A stretch of 64,000 bases of DNA from Acinetobacter sp. XH1741. GTDB taxonomy: Bacteria > Pseudomonadota > Gammaproteobacteria > Pseudomonadales > Moraxellaceae. The stretch lies in the NCBI RefSeq assembly GCF_041021895.1, contig NZ_CP157428.1:682001-746000 (forward strand), in the 5' to 3' direction. Both the position numbers and the translations under genes were made by a program. Below are positions 1 to 9,700 of this stretch, in pieces (within the stretch, counting starts at the first letter, position 1; every line of letters begins with the position of its first letter). The notes beneath the pieces were generated by a model. That model made no database searches and had not been told where the DNA came from. It was given only the letters and a program-made list of their open reading frames with translations.

Positions 1-1
1 T

Positions 2-736
2 AAAGAAGTAGCAGCTCATGAAGTCGGTGAAATCTGGTTAGCAGGTGAGAGTGTTACAGCAGGCTACTGGCAAAAGCCAGAGGTCAATCAGGAAACCTTT
101 GAAGCAACTATCATTGATGAGGCCGGTCAGCCGAGTCAAGTGAATTACTTAAGAACAGGGGATATGGGCTTTGTCAAAGACGGAGACCTGTATGTGACTG
201 GTCGCCTTAAGGATGTGATCATCATCCGCGGCAAGAACTACTATCCGCAAGATATCGAGTGCTCGGTTGAAATGGCACATCCTGCTGTTCGTAAAGGTTG
301 TGTTGCAGCAGTGAATTTCGCTGATTCTGATGGAGTCACGGTTGTACTCGAAATCAAGAAGAAGTCATTAGATAAGACTCTTAATTTTGAAACCATCAGA
401 ACTCAGGTCAAAGAACAAGTGGCGGCTGATATTGGTTTGCCCGTAGAAGGTGTTTATTTATTACACCAAGGCCGAATAAATAAAACTACGAGCGGCAAAA
501 TTAGAAGAAGAAAAATTAAAGAACAGATTGAGCGCGGTCAGCTGGTCTGTTTAACCCATCCAAACCGTAGAACGGTGATTGCACGAAATTATGTCAAAAA
601 CGGCTTAGAAGTCATCCGTGATCGTGAGCAGCGGGGGCAGTTGATTCGTTATAGCTCCAATCTACTCAACTCAATGATCAAGGAACGTGAAGTACGCACA
701 CTGATTTTTAATCGTCTGAAAAGTGCTTTGTTTTAA
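2..736 (+). CDS. Fatty-acyl-AMP ligase, 3' part (5' end outside window)
   Basis: The reading frame is open from base 2 and continues left of the window, so only the C-terminal part (about 244 residues) is seen. It shows the late core motifs of the ANL adenylating superfamily: GEIWLAGESVTAGYW, then YLRTGDMGF, then GRLKDVIIIRGKNYYPQDIE, then TTSGKIRR near the C-terminus with the catalytic lysine. Known role of the family: activate a free fatty acid as acyl-AMP and pass it to an acyl carrier protein. The free ACP two genes downstream is the obvious acceptor. It corresponds to the first gene of the acinetin-type lipopeptide cluster. A plain acyl-CoA synthetase is less likely, because the cluster has its own carrier protein and NRPS. 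Confidence 0.85.
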   Translation, partial: KEVAAHEVGEIWLAGESVTAGYWQKPEVNQETFEATIIDEAGQPSQVNYLRTGDMGFVKDGDLYVTGRLKDVIIIRGKNYYPQDIECSVEMAHPAVRKGCVAAVNFADSDGVTVVLEIKKKSLDKTLNFETIRTQVKEQVAADIGLPVEGVYLLHQGRINKTTSGKIRRRKIKEQIERGQLVCLTHPNRRTVIARNYVKNGLEVIRDREQRGQLIRYSSNLLNSMIKEREVRTLIFNRLKSALF

Positions 737-768
737 CCCTTACCCTTTAGTCATTTGAGTGAAAATCC

Positions 769-2562
769 ATGTCACTTACGTCCAATTTGCGGCAGTTTCA
801 AACTGCTGCTCGTCTGGAGCAAATTTTAGGCTCCGTACATGATACCAATAATGATTTTTCTTGGTCTGCTGCCATCGAGCGTGATGAAAAGGAGCAATAC
901 CCGCAGCGCGCTGTTGATTTTCTAAATGCCGTAGGTATGAACCGTTTTTATGTACCTTCAGAGCTTGGAGGTCGCATGGAAATTGGGGAAGAGCTTTTAT
1001 ATCTGCATCGCGTGCTGGCACGACGTGACCTAACCATCAATTCGACTTATAGCACCAATGCGTGGTCTGTAATTGTGTGGATTGGTGGAAATCCTAATCA
1101 ATGCCAAAACATCGCTAGTCGGATATTAAGTGGTGCTGCACCAGCGCTGGCTTATAGCGAAAAAGCGCATGGTGCCGATCTTTTATCTAGTGAAGTAACT
1201 GCACAATCTACCGAGAGTAAATATGTCTTAAATGGTGAAAAATGGTCGATCAATCGCGCTACATTGGGTGACTCCTTAAGCTTAATTGCTAAAACATCGA
1301 ATGATCGTGGACCGCGCAGTCTAAGCGCATTTTGGCTCGATAAGCGTCACATGGCTTCTAAAGGTACATATAGCCTGAGCCGCTTGCCAACGGTAGGTAT
1401 GCGTGGGTTGGATATCAGTGGTATCGGCTTTAACAATGCTGAAATTCACAAAGATGCCTTGATTGGTGAAGAAGGTCAGGGGTTAGAGCTTGGACTCAAG
1501 ACGCTACAAGTGACGCGTGCATATTGCAGCAGCTTCTCTTTGGGTGCAGGCGACACAATGCTACGTATCGCGACTGAATTTGCGATTGAGCGCGAGTTGT
1601 ATAACAAAAAAGTAATTAACATTCCGTTGGTACGTGAGCAACTCGCTACAGCCTATGCCTACCTATTAGCGGCTGAGGTGCTATCACTCGTTGGTGCACG
1701 TGGCTTACACGTCTGTATCAATCAGTTCAGCACATGGTCACCAATCATTAAGGTTCTGGTACCTGAGTATGTAGAGTCTCTTGCCAAGATTACCTCTTCG
1801 GTGTTGGGATCACGTTTCTTCTTAAGAAATGCCTATGCCGATGGAATGTATCAGAAAGCCTTCCGTGATCATTTGATTGTTAGTGTCTTTGACGGTAGCA
1901 GCACCGTCTGTCTAGACAGCCTAAGTTTTCAGCTCAAATCTGCCAATAAGGGTCGTAGCAAAAAAGCCGACCACCTCAATCAAGCCGAAGCTAAAGCACG
2001 CTATCGCCAGTTATATGACTTGCAGGTAGAGACGGATGCTATTGATTTTCGTGAGCTTGAAATTTTCAACCGAGACGGTGACTTGGTGATGGAGTCACTA
2101 GGGACAGTCATCGAGATGTTTGATGATGCTCATGTCACAGCAGGATTGTCTGCTGAGACACTATCTACCCTACGTAAACGTGCAGATCAGCTTCTCGTCG
2201 AGCAGCGTAAGTTGGATCAAAAAATTCAAGATTATTTCTCAAATTCAGAAACAAGCAAAGAGTTTGAAACATTACGTTTTAGTCTCGCCCGTGACTATGC
2301 CGAACTATTTGCCCGCATTGCAGTACTGGGTTTTTGGGTATTTAACCGTCATGGCTTAAGACCTGCTTTACAAAATGGTGCATGGCTGATCATTTTCCTA
2401 AATACGGCTGAAGGTCAGTCATCCCCTCCTATGACATCACTGCGTGAAAGCACATTGGCAGATCTGCTGGACCGAATTTCAACCAACCATATGTTATCTG
2501 TTATCGATTTTGCATTGGCACCGCGTGATGCCAAACCAGTTAAAGAGGAGATTACCCCATGA
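769..2562 (+). CDS. Acyl-CoA/acyl-ACP dehydrogenase-like protein with long C-terminal extension
   Basis: 597 residues. Residues about 40-400 follow the acyl-CoA dehydrogenase fold: an FAD/substrate segment around EKAHGADLLSSEVTA, NGEKWSINRA, and a helical C-terminal domain with RAYCSSFSLGAGD. The family oxidises acyl thioesters at the alpha-beta bond. Lying between the acyl-AMP ligase and the ACP, it probably desaturates the ACP-bound chain (inference). Two oddities: ordinary members have about 380-400 residues, and this one has roughly 190 extra; and the segment aligned with the usual YEG catalytic-Glu motif reads FDG (Asp375). It starts 32 bases after the upstream gene and overlaps the ACP gene by four bases (ATGA), so it is co-transcribed. 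Confidence 0.85.
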   Translation: MSLTSNLRQFQTAARLEQILGSVHDTNNDFSWSAAIERDEKEQYPQRAVDFLNAVGMNRFYVPSELGGRMEIGEELLYLHRVLARRDLTINSTYSTNAWSVIVWIGGNPNQCQNIASRILSGAAPALAYSEKAHGADLLSSEVTAQSTESKYVLNGEKWSINRATLGDSLSLIAKTSNDRGPRSLSAFWLDKRHMASKGTYSLSRLPTVGMRGLDISGIGFNNAEIHKDALIGEEGQGLELGLKTLQVTRAYCSSFSLGAGDTMLRIATEFAIERELYNKKVINIPLVREQLATAYAYLLAAEVLSLVGARGLHVCINQFSTWSPIIKVLVPEYVESLAKITSSVLGSRFFLRNAYADGMYQKAFRDHLIVSVFDGSSTVCLDSLSFQLKSANKGRSKKADHLNQAEAKARYRQLYDLQVETDAIDFRELEIFNRDGDLVMESLGTVIEMFDDAHVTAGLSAETLSTLRKRADQLLVEQRKLDQKIQDYFSNSETSKEFETLRFSLARDYAELFARIAVLGFWVFNRHGLRPALQNGAWLIIFLNTAEGQSSPPMTSLRESTLADLLDRISTNHMLSVIDFALAPRDAKPVKEEITP

Positions 2563-2819
2563 ACAAGGATAAAGCTTACTGGAGCGCGATCATTCGTAAG
2601 CTCGTAGCTAAAGAAATGCGTGTAGAGCCTGAGACGATTGATCCAGAGCAAAAATTTACGAGTTATGGTCTTGATTCGATCGTTGCTTTGTCTGTGTCTG
2701 GGGACTTAGAAGATCTAACAAAACTGGAACTTGAGCCGACATTACTATGGGATTACCCAACAATTAATGAGTTGGCTGAATATCTTGTTTCTGAGTTGCA
2801 ACAGGGAGTTGCTTCATGA
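2559..2819 (+). CDS. Acyl carrier protein
   Basis: 86 residues, the usual size of a free carrier protein. The motif YGLDSIVAL puts the phosphopantetheine-bearing serine at residue 40. Helix-rich and acidic. It overlaps the genes on both sides by four bases, so translation is coupled. The likely role is to hold the acyl chain delivered by the ligase at the window start, through oxidation by the dehydrogenase, and present it to the condensation domain of the following NRPS. It would be activated by the PPTase encoded at the end of the cluster. Confidence 0.93.
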   Translation: MNKDKAYWSAIIRKLVAKEMRVEPETIDPEQKFTSYGLDSIVALSVSGDLEDLTKLELEPTLLWDYPTINELAEYLVSELQQGVAS

Positions 2820-5800
2820 ACAACATTGCACACTTAGAACCAAAAGTTCTGTCGCGTCACGCGATTTCTGCAGAACAGCTTGGTATTTGGTATATCCAAC
2901 GCCTTGAGCCAACTTGCAGTGCCTACAATATGGTGGTGGCCTTTGATGTAAAGGTAAACCAATCATTAGGCAACAAGCCGATGGAGATTTTAGAAGCAGT
3001 GATGCATGACTATCCGTTACTACGTGTAAGCATGCCTGCTAATGATCAGGGGATTGAGCAACTCATTTGGGATCGCGTATATCCTAATATTATTTTCTCT
3101 GATGCTCGTCATGTTGAAGCTTCTGATTTGACGCAATTGGTTGAACAAGATACCAAGCAACCATTTGACCTGACTCATCCACCATTGTGGCGTATTCATT
3201 GTTATGAGCGTGGTCAAAATCACTATGTGATTGCAGTTGTGATTCACCATGCCTTAATGGATTTCTGGTCGATTGGTTTGTTACTTCGTGATATCTGCAA
3301 GCGTTTTGGACTGATTACAGAGTCAAATGTAGTGAACGGAATCGAGTTCGCTCAGTATGCAGATAAGCAAAAGAGCAATGTGATTGATGATGCCGATGAA
3401 AGCTTACTCTTTTGGAAAAATGCGTTAAAGCATGCTCCACATGTGCATAGTATTCCGCTTGATTATCCACGTCCAGCTGTGCAGCAACATAAAGGCAGTT
3501 CGGTAATTTTTCGCGTGCCTGAGTCAGTATCGTCTGGTCTGGTGAACTTGGCGAAAGACTATGAAATTACGTTGTTCGGTCTTGTATTATCTGGTTTCTA
3601 TATTCTGCTGAACAAACTATCGAATGAAAATAATCTAGTCATTGCCACAGCAGTAGCCGGTAGACTTGAACGTTCTTTACGCAATGCGTTAGGACAGTTT
3701 GTCAACACAATTGCTCTGCATATAGACATAGATGCTGATCAGACCTTACGCCAATTTACACAGCAAGTACAGGAACAATTAAAACAGAGCCTCAAGCATC
3801 AAAAAATTGCTTTTTCTAAAGTGGTTGAAGCTGTCTCACCAAAGCGTGATGGCAGTATTAACCCATTGGCTCAGGTGGGAATGTTCTGGGAACGTCTAGG
3901 TGGTCTGGATGAGTTTAAAGAATTACTTTTACCAATCCAGAATTCAGCTACTTTAGCTGGTCAAGACCTGACGCTAGGAAGCTTTCCGGTTCGCCAGCAA
4001 GAAGGTCAATTAGATATTATGCTGGAAATGGGCGGTGAATATCAGGGCGAACTGGTTGGTGTACTAAAATACAACTCCGAAATATTTTCTGCGGAGTCTG
4101 CCGAGAACATGGTGCAACTACTGCAAGTTGTACTATCAGAAATGGTGGCTCATCCTGAACGTAAGCTCGTTGAGTTAAATATCACACCTGATTATGCGAA
4201 TAGCATCCAGCTAGGTTACCTACGTGGTCAGGTTACTGACTATTCTAGACATGATCTGCTGGAAATGATTCTGAAGCAGATTGATGCACGTGGTGATAAC
4301 CACGCTATGACTTCTAGAGATCATGCTGTCACTTATCGTGAGTTAGGTCAGCATATCGCTGGGATCGCTGAATATTTACGTGCACAGGGTATTGCCAATG
4401 GCGATCGCGTCGGTCTGATGTTAGACCGCACTGTACTATTGCCTGCGGCAGTTATCGGCATCTGGGCGGCAGGAGCAGCCTATGTACCTTTAGATCCTAG
4501 TTTCCCAAAAGAACGTCTACATACTATCGTAGAAGATGCTGCCCCTAAAGTGATCTTGACTCAAACTGAGTTGATGGATGCTCTTAACGTTTCTGTACCA
4601 CTTTTAGATATCAATCAAGCTGGTGTTGTGCCACTTGAGCAAGTGCGTGAGCGACTTGCCTTTGGTGATACTGCTTATGTGATGTATACCTCAGGTTCGA
4701 CAGGCAAGCCTAAAGGTGTGCGTATTGGGCATCCTTCAATGGCTAATTTCTTGCTGTCTGTGAATGATAGGCTACAAGCAACTCCCGATATGCAGTTATT
4801 GGCGATCACGACTTATGCCTTTGATATTTCGGTTGTTGAGCTACTGATTCCGTTGATGTACGGCGGTGTAGTGCATGTCTGCCCACGTGAGGTATCGCTA
4901 GATGGTAACTTGCTGGTGGACTATATGCAGGCGAAGTCGATCAATATTATGCAGGCAACACCAGCCTCTTGGAAAATGCTTTTAGATAGCGACTGGAACG
5001 GTATTCCGGGTATGGCTGCAATTAGCGGAGGCGAGGCACTCGATCCTATACTTGCAGAAAAACTTTTGGGCAAAGTGAGTTGTCTCTGGAATATCTATGG
5101 CCCGACCGAAACTACGGTATGGTCAAGTGCAGCCCACATCACCGATGCAAAATTGATTGATTTAGGTCAGCCAATGGCGAACACCCAGCTCTATGTTCTT
5201 GACGAACAACAGCGGTTGGTCCCACGCGGTGTTATGGGAGAGCTCTGGATTGGAGGAGATGGCCTAGCAATTGATTACTGGCAACGACCTGATTTAACAG
5301 ATGCACAATTCAGAACCTTACCATCTCTACCAAATGCTGGTCGACTCTATCGTACCGGAGATAAAGTCTGTTTGCGTATGGATGGACGTTTGACCCATCA
5401 CGGACGTCTGGACTTCCAAGTCAAGATCCGTGGATTCCGTATTGAACTGGGTGAAATTGAGAATGTTCTCAAACAGATCGACGGTATTACAGATGCAGTA
5501 GTGTTGGTTAAGACCACAGCCGACAACGATCAGAAACTGGTGGCCTATGTGACAGGGTCTGAGATTGATATGGCCGGTTTGAAAAAGACCCTGCAAATCC
5601 ATCTCCCAGCTTATATGGTGCCAAGTACGTTTATCCGGTTGGATGAATTTCCAATGACGGGTAGTAACAAAATAGATCGTAAGGCGTTCCCTGAGCCAGT
5701 GTTTGAACATAACAATGATTATGTTGCACCACGCGATTCGATCGAAATCGAGCTATGTACGACTTTTGAGCAGATCTTGTCAGTCAAGCGAGTGGGTATA

Positions 5801-6775
5801 CATGATGATTTCTTTGAGTTAGGCGGACATTCGTTACTGGCAGTAAAGCTTGTCAATCATCTCAAGAAAGTATTTGGTACTGAATTATCAGTTGCCTTGC
5901 TGGCTCAGTATTCTACCGTAGAGAGTTTGGGTGAGATCATTCGTGAAAATAAAGAAGTCAAACCTTCTATCGTAATCGAACTGCGCCGTGGAACCTATGA
6001 GCAACCACTGTGGCTGTTCCATCCGATCGGTGGCAGTACCTTCTGTTATATGGAACTCTCGCGTCATCTCAATCCAAACCGTACCTTGCGTGCTATTCAG
6101 TCTCCTGGGTTGATTGAAGCAGATGCTGCTGAAGTGGCGATTGAAGAAATGGCGACGCTCTATATTGGTGAAATGCAAAAGATGCAGCCTGAGGGGCCTT
6201 ATTTCCTCGGTGGTTGGTGCTTTGGTGGTGCAATTGCATACGAGATTAGTCGTCAGTTGCGTCAAATGGGGCAGCAGGTAACGGGCATTGTCATGATCGA
6301 TACGCGTGCTCCAATTCCAGAAAATGTGCCTGAAGATGCCGATGATGCCATGCTTTTGTCTTGGTTCGCTCGCGATTTGGCTGTGCCTTATGGCAAAAAG
6401 TTGACGATTCCGGCGCAATACTTACGTGAATTGAGTTCAGATCACATGTTCGAGCATGTGCTTAAAGAAGCTAAGGCGATCAATGTCATACCTCTAGATG
6501 CTAACCCATCAGATTTCAGACTTTATTTTGATACTTATTTGGCGAATGGCGTTGCCCTCCAGACCTATTTCCCCGATCCAGAAGATTTCCCAATCCTCTT
6601 GGTTAAGGCGAAAGATGAGTCTGAGGATTTTGGGGAAAGCCTCGGTTGGGATCACCTGATCAAAGACACGCTTACACAGGTGGATCTGCCTGGTGACCAT
6701 TCATCGATTATGTTCGCCGAGAACGTCGTGGCTGTGGCCCAGACAATTGATCAAATGTATCCAGTTCCTGCATAA
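2816..6775 (+). CDS. Single-module nonribosomal peptide synthetase (C-A-T-TE)
   Basis: 1319 residues. Condensation domain about 15-450, with HHALMD at 144-149. Adenylation domain about 480-970, with TSGSTGKPKG at 625-634, NIYGPTETT, YRTGD, and an FRIELGEIE region, ending at NKIDRKAFP. Thiolation domain about 985-1060, with GGHSLL and the pantetheine serine at 1006. Thioesterase about 1075-1319. A condensation domain at the N-terminus, next to a loaded ACP, is what a lipo-initiation module needs: it would join the fatty acyl group to one amino acid. The pocket residues I can align (D-I-V-A-I-G-I-V-W) resemble glycine-type codes; this is a weak reading by eye. The thioesterase motif is GWCFGG, so the nucleophile position is Cys1135 instead of serine. 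One module means one added residue unless the enzyme iterates. Confidence 0.93.
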   Translation: MNNIAHLEPKVLSRHAISAEQLGIWYIQRLEPTCSAYNMVVAFDVKVNQSLGNKPMEILEAVMHDYPLLRVSMPANDQGIEQLIWDRVYPNIIFSDARHVEASDLTQLVEQDTKQPFDLTHPPLWRIHCYERGQNHYVIAVVIHHALMDFWSIGLLLRDICKRFGLITESNVVNGIEFAQYADKQKSNVIDDADESLLFWKNALKHAPHVHSIPLDYPRPAVQQHKGSSVIFRVPESVSSGLVNLAKDYEITLFGLVLSGFYILLNKLSNENNLVIATAVAGRLERSLRNALGQFVNTIALHIDIDADQTLRQFTQQVQEQLKQSLKHQKIAFSKVVEAVSPKRDGSINPLAQVGMFWERLGGLDEFKELLLPIQNSATLAGQDLTLGSFPVRQQEGQLDIMLEMGGEYQGELVGVLKYNSEIFSAESAENMVQLLQVVLSEMVAHPERKLVELNITPDYANSIQLGYLRGQVTDYSRHDLLEMILKQIDARGDNHAMTSRDHAVTYRELGQHIAGIAEYLRAQGIANGDRVGLMLDRTVLLPAAVIGIWAAGAAYVPLDPSFPKERLHTIVEDAAPKVILTQTELMDALNVSVPLLDINQAGVVPLEQVRERLAFGDTAYVMYTSGSTGKPKGVRIGHPSMANFLLSVNDRLQATPDMQLLAITTYAFDISVVELLIPLMYGGVVHVCPREVSLDGNLLVDYMQAKSINIMQATPASWKMLLDSDWNGIPGMAAISGGEALDPILAEKLLGKVSCLWNIYGPTETTVWSSAAHITDAKLIDLGQPMANTQLYVLDEQQRLVPRGVMGELWIGGDGLAIDYWQRPDLTDAQFRTLPSLPNAGRLYRTGDKVCLRMDGRLTHHGRLDFQVKIRGFRIELGEIENVLKQIDGITDAVVLVKTTADNDQKLVAYVTGSEIDMAGLKKTLQIHLPAYMVPSTFIRLDEFPMTGSNKIDRKAFPEPVFEHNNDYVAPRDSIEIELCTTFEQILSVKRVGIHDDFFELGGHSLLAVKLVNHLKKVFGTELSVALLAQYSTVESLGEIIRENKEVKPSIVIELRRGTYEQPLWLFHPIGGSTFCYMELSRHLNPNRTLRAIQSPGLIEADAAEVAIEEMATLYIGEMQKMQPEGPYFLGGWCFGGAIAYEISRQLRQMGQQVTGIVMIDTRAPIPENVPEDADDAMLLSWFARDLAVPYGKKLTIPAQYLRELSSDHMFEHVLKEAKAINVIPLDANPSDFRLYFDTYLANGVALQTYFPDPEDFPILLVKAKDESEDFGESLGWDHLIKDTLTQVDLPGDHSSIMFAENVVAVAQTIDQMYPVPA

Positions 6776-6799
6776 AAATTATAAGAAGGTAGAACCACT

Positions 6800-9700
6800 A
6801 TGGTGACCATAGAACATGCTTTCCTCATACCGGGCGATATTAATAAGGTTTTTAAATATCTTGCAAACCCGGGTCATGATGCAAGCTGGCAATTGTCATG
6901 TAAACATTCTGAGCTACTAGACAATACTCCGCGTGTGGGTAGTAAGTATGAAATCGGTTTGAGCTTTGCTGGTCGTGAGTTGGCCTTTAAAGGTGAAATT
7001 ACACATCTGGTACCGAACGAATTGTATGCCTTTCAAGTGCTAGAAGGGCCCTTCATTTATAAGGGTACTTACCACTTCAAACCACATCCTGAAGGCACAT
7101 GGATTGAGTGGCTCTTTGAGGCAGAACCAGGCGGTTTTTTTGGTGTATTTCCCGATGCACTGCTAAAAAAGATGGTTCTTGCCCAGTTCAAGAAAGATCT
7201 TATTAATCTCCAAGCACTGGCTCAGAAGGGTGGAACCTATGAGGCAGTGAGTCTGCAAACGCAAGAGATCGAACAACCATTGCAAGAAGTTGAAAAGCTA
7301 TCGCAGGAGATCAAACAACCATCACAGGAGATTGAACCACTATCGCAAGAGATCGAACCACCATCACAAGAGATCGAAAAACCAGTTCAAAAGAGCCATC
7401 CAATGATGGAGCAATATGCGCGATGGATTCTTAGACATCGCCGTATTGTACTGACTGTAGTCATGCTCTTGACGATTGCGCTGGCATATCTTGCATCTGG
7501 CGTAAAAATTATTATTGATCCGGGTGCACTTGCACCGAATGGGCATCCTTATATCACCTCGACCAAGCTGATCGAAAAAAAATTCGGTTCCAAATATATG
7601 GTCGTGATCGGTATTACACCGAAGCAAGGTGATATTTATCAGCCGCAAGTTTTGGAAAAAGTTAAACGTATTACCGAAGAAGTTGACAATGCGCCAGGTG
7701 TGGTTCGTTCCACTATGATGAGTCTGGCTGCGCGTCAAGCGAAAGGGATTATGGCTAACTCGGAAGGGTTTGAAGCCAAGAAGCTGTTGCCGACCAGTTC
7801 TGTCACTCAAGATGATATTGATCACTTGAAAAAACTGTTGGCAATGAACCCAACCTATATGAATTCGGTGGTATCTAAAGATCACAGAACTGCTGCGATT
7901 TTGCTTGAGCTTGAGGAAAGTCCAGAAGGCTTTCAGAAAATGATGGCTCCAATCAACAAAATTGTAGAGAGCGAACAATCTAAAGATATGACCCTCAGTG
8001 TTGGTGGTAATCCTGTCTATTTAGATAAAGCTGAAGATTACTCTAAGCGTATCAATATCTTGTTCCCGATTGCCGTATTGGTCATTGGTTTATTGCACTT
8101 TGAAGCATTTCGTAGCAAGCAAGGTTTGATCCTGCCATTAGTGACAGCTCTACTGTCTGTGGCATGGGGTATGGGCATGATGGGCCTATTCAAACAGCCG
8201 ATGGATATTTTTAACTCTCCTACACCTATTCTGATTTTAGCCATTGCAGCAGGGCACGCCGTGCAGTTGCTCAAACGCTACTATGAAGACTTTGATCGTC
8301 TGATTGCTCAAGGTATGGAGCCTAAAGCTGCCAATAGTGAAGCTGTGGTTCAGTCTTTGGTTCGTGTTGGTCCGGTTATGATATTGGCTGGTGGAATTGC
8401 AGCAGCAGGTTTCTTCTCTCTGTTGACCTTTAACATTCCGACTATTCGTTCATTTGGTATTTTTACAGGAATCGGGATCATCAGCACGCTGGTGATTGAA
8501 ATGACGTTCATCCCGGCACTGCGCTCAATGTTGCCACCACCTTCGGCGACCAAGGTTAAGCGTAAAGGGTTACCGATTTGGGATTGGATCCCAAGCCGTA
8601 TTGGTGACGCCATTTTATCAGTTCGTCCGCGAATGATATTAATGACTGCAATTGCGGCAGTGGGTGTGTTTCTTGCTATCGGCACCAGCCGTATTGTGGT
8701 GGATAACGATAGCCGGAACTTCTTCTCGCGCGATCTACCAATGCAGCAGGATGACAGATTCTTGAATCAGTCTCTTGGTGGCACAAACAGCCTTTACATT
8801 ATGGTCGATACGAAGGTTCGCGATGGTATTGAAAACCCTGAAATTCTAAAAGCGATTGATAATACAGAGAAGTTCGCCAACTCAATTCCAGAGGTCGGTA
8901 AAACCATCTCTATCGTGGACTATATCAAACGCATGAATCAGGCAATGAATGCTGATCAGCCGCAGGCATTTCAGGTTCCTGCAACCAAAGATGTTGTTGC
9001 TCAGTATCTGCTGTTGTATTCAATGTCTGGTGAACCGACCGATTTTGATTCATACATTGATACTACTCAACGATATGCCAAGATCACAATCCTGATGAAA
9101 ACGGGCAGTAATCATCGCATCAAAGAAATTCTTGAGTCGCTAAAAACATATATGGCGGGACAATTGGGCGATAAGGCTGTCATGAGTTTTGGTGGGGATG
9201 TGACCCAGACCATTGCTTTAACTGAAACAATGGTTCACGGCAAACTCATGAACATATTACAGATTTCATTTGCCGTATTCTTTATTTCAGCGCTGGTCTT
9301 CCGTTCGGTTTCAGCGGGAATGATAGTCCTGACACCACTTTTATTCTCAATTCTTGCGATCTTTGGTGTGATGGGCTGGCTCAACATTCCGCTCAATATT
9401 CCAAATTCCTTGATCTCAGCCATGGCTGTGGGTATTGGCGCAGACTATGCCATTTACTTCCTCTATCGCTTGCGTGAAATCTTGCGCGATGAAGAGGGTG
9501 ATATCAAAGATGCTATTCGTAAAACTTTAAGTACTGCTGGTAAGGCTTCTCTTTTTGTCGCGACTGCTGTTGCTGGTGGTTATGGTGTGCTGGCCTTATC
9601 GCAAGGCTTCCATGTACATCAATGGCTAGCGATGTTTATTGTGATTGCGATGCTTTTCAGTGTATTTGCAACTTTAATTATGGTGCCTACAATGATTCTA

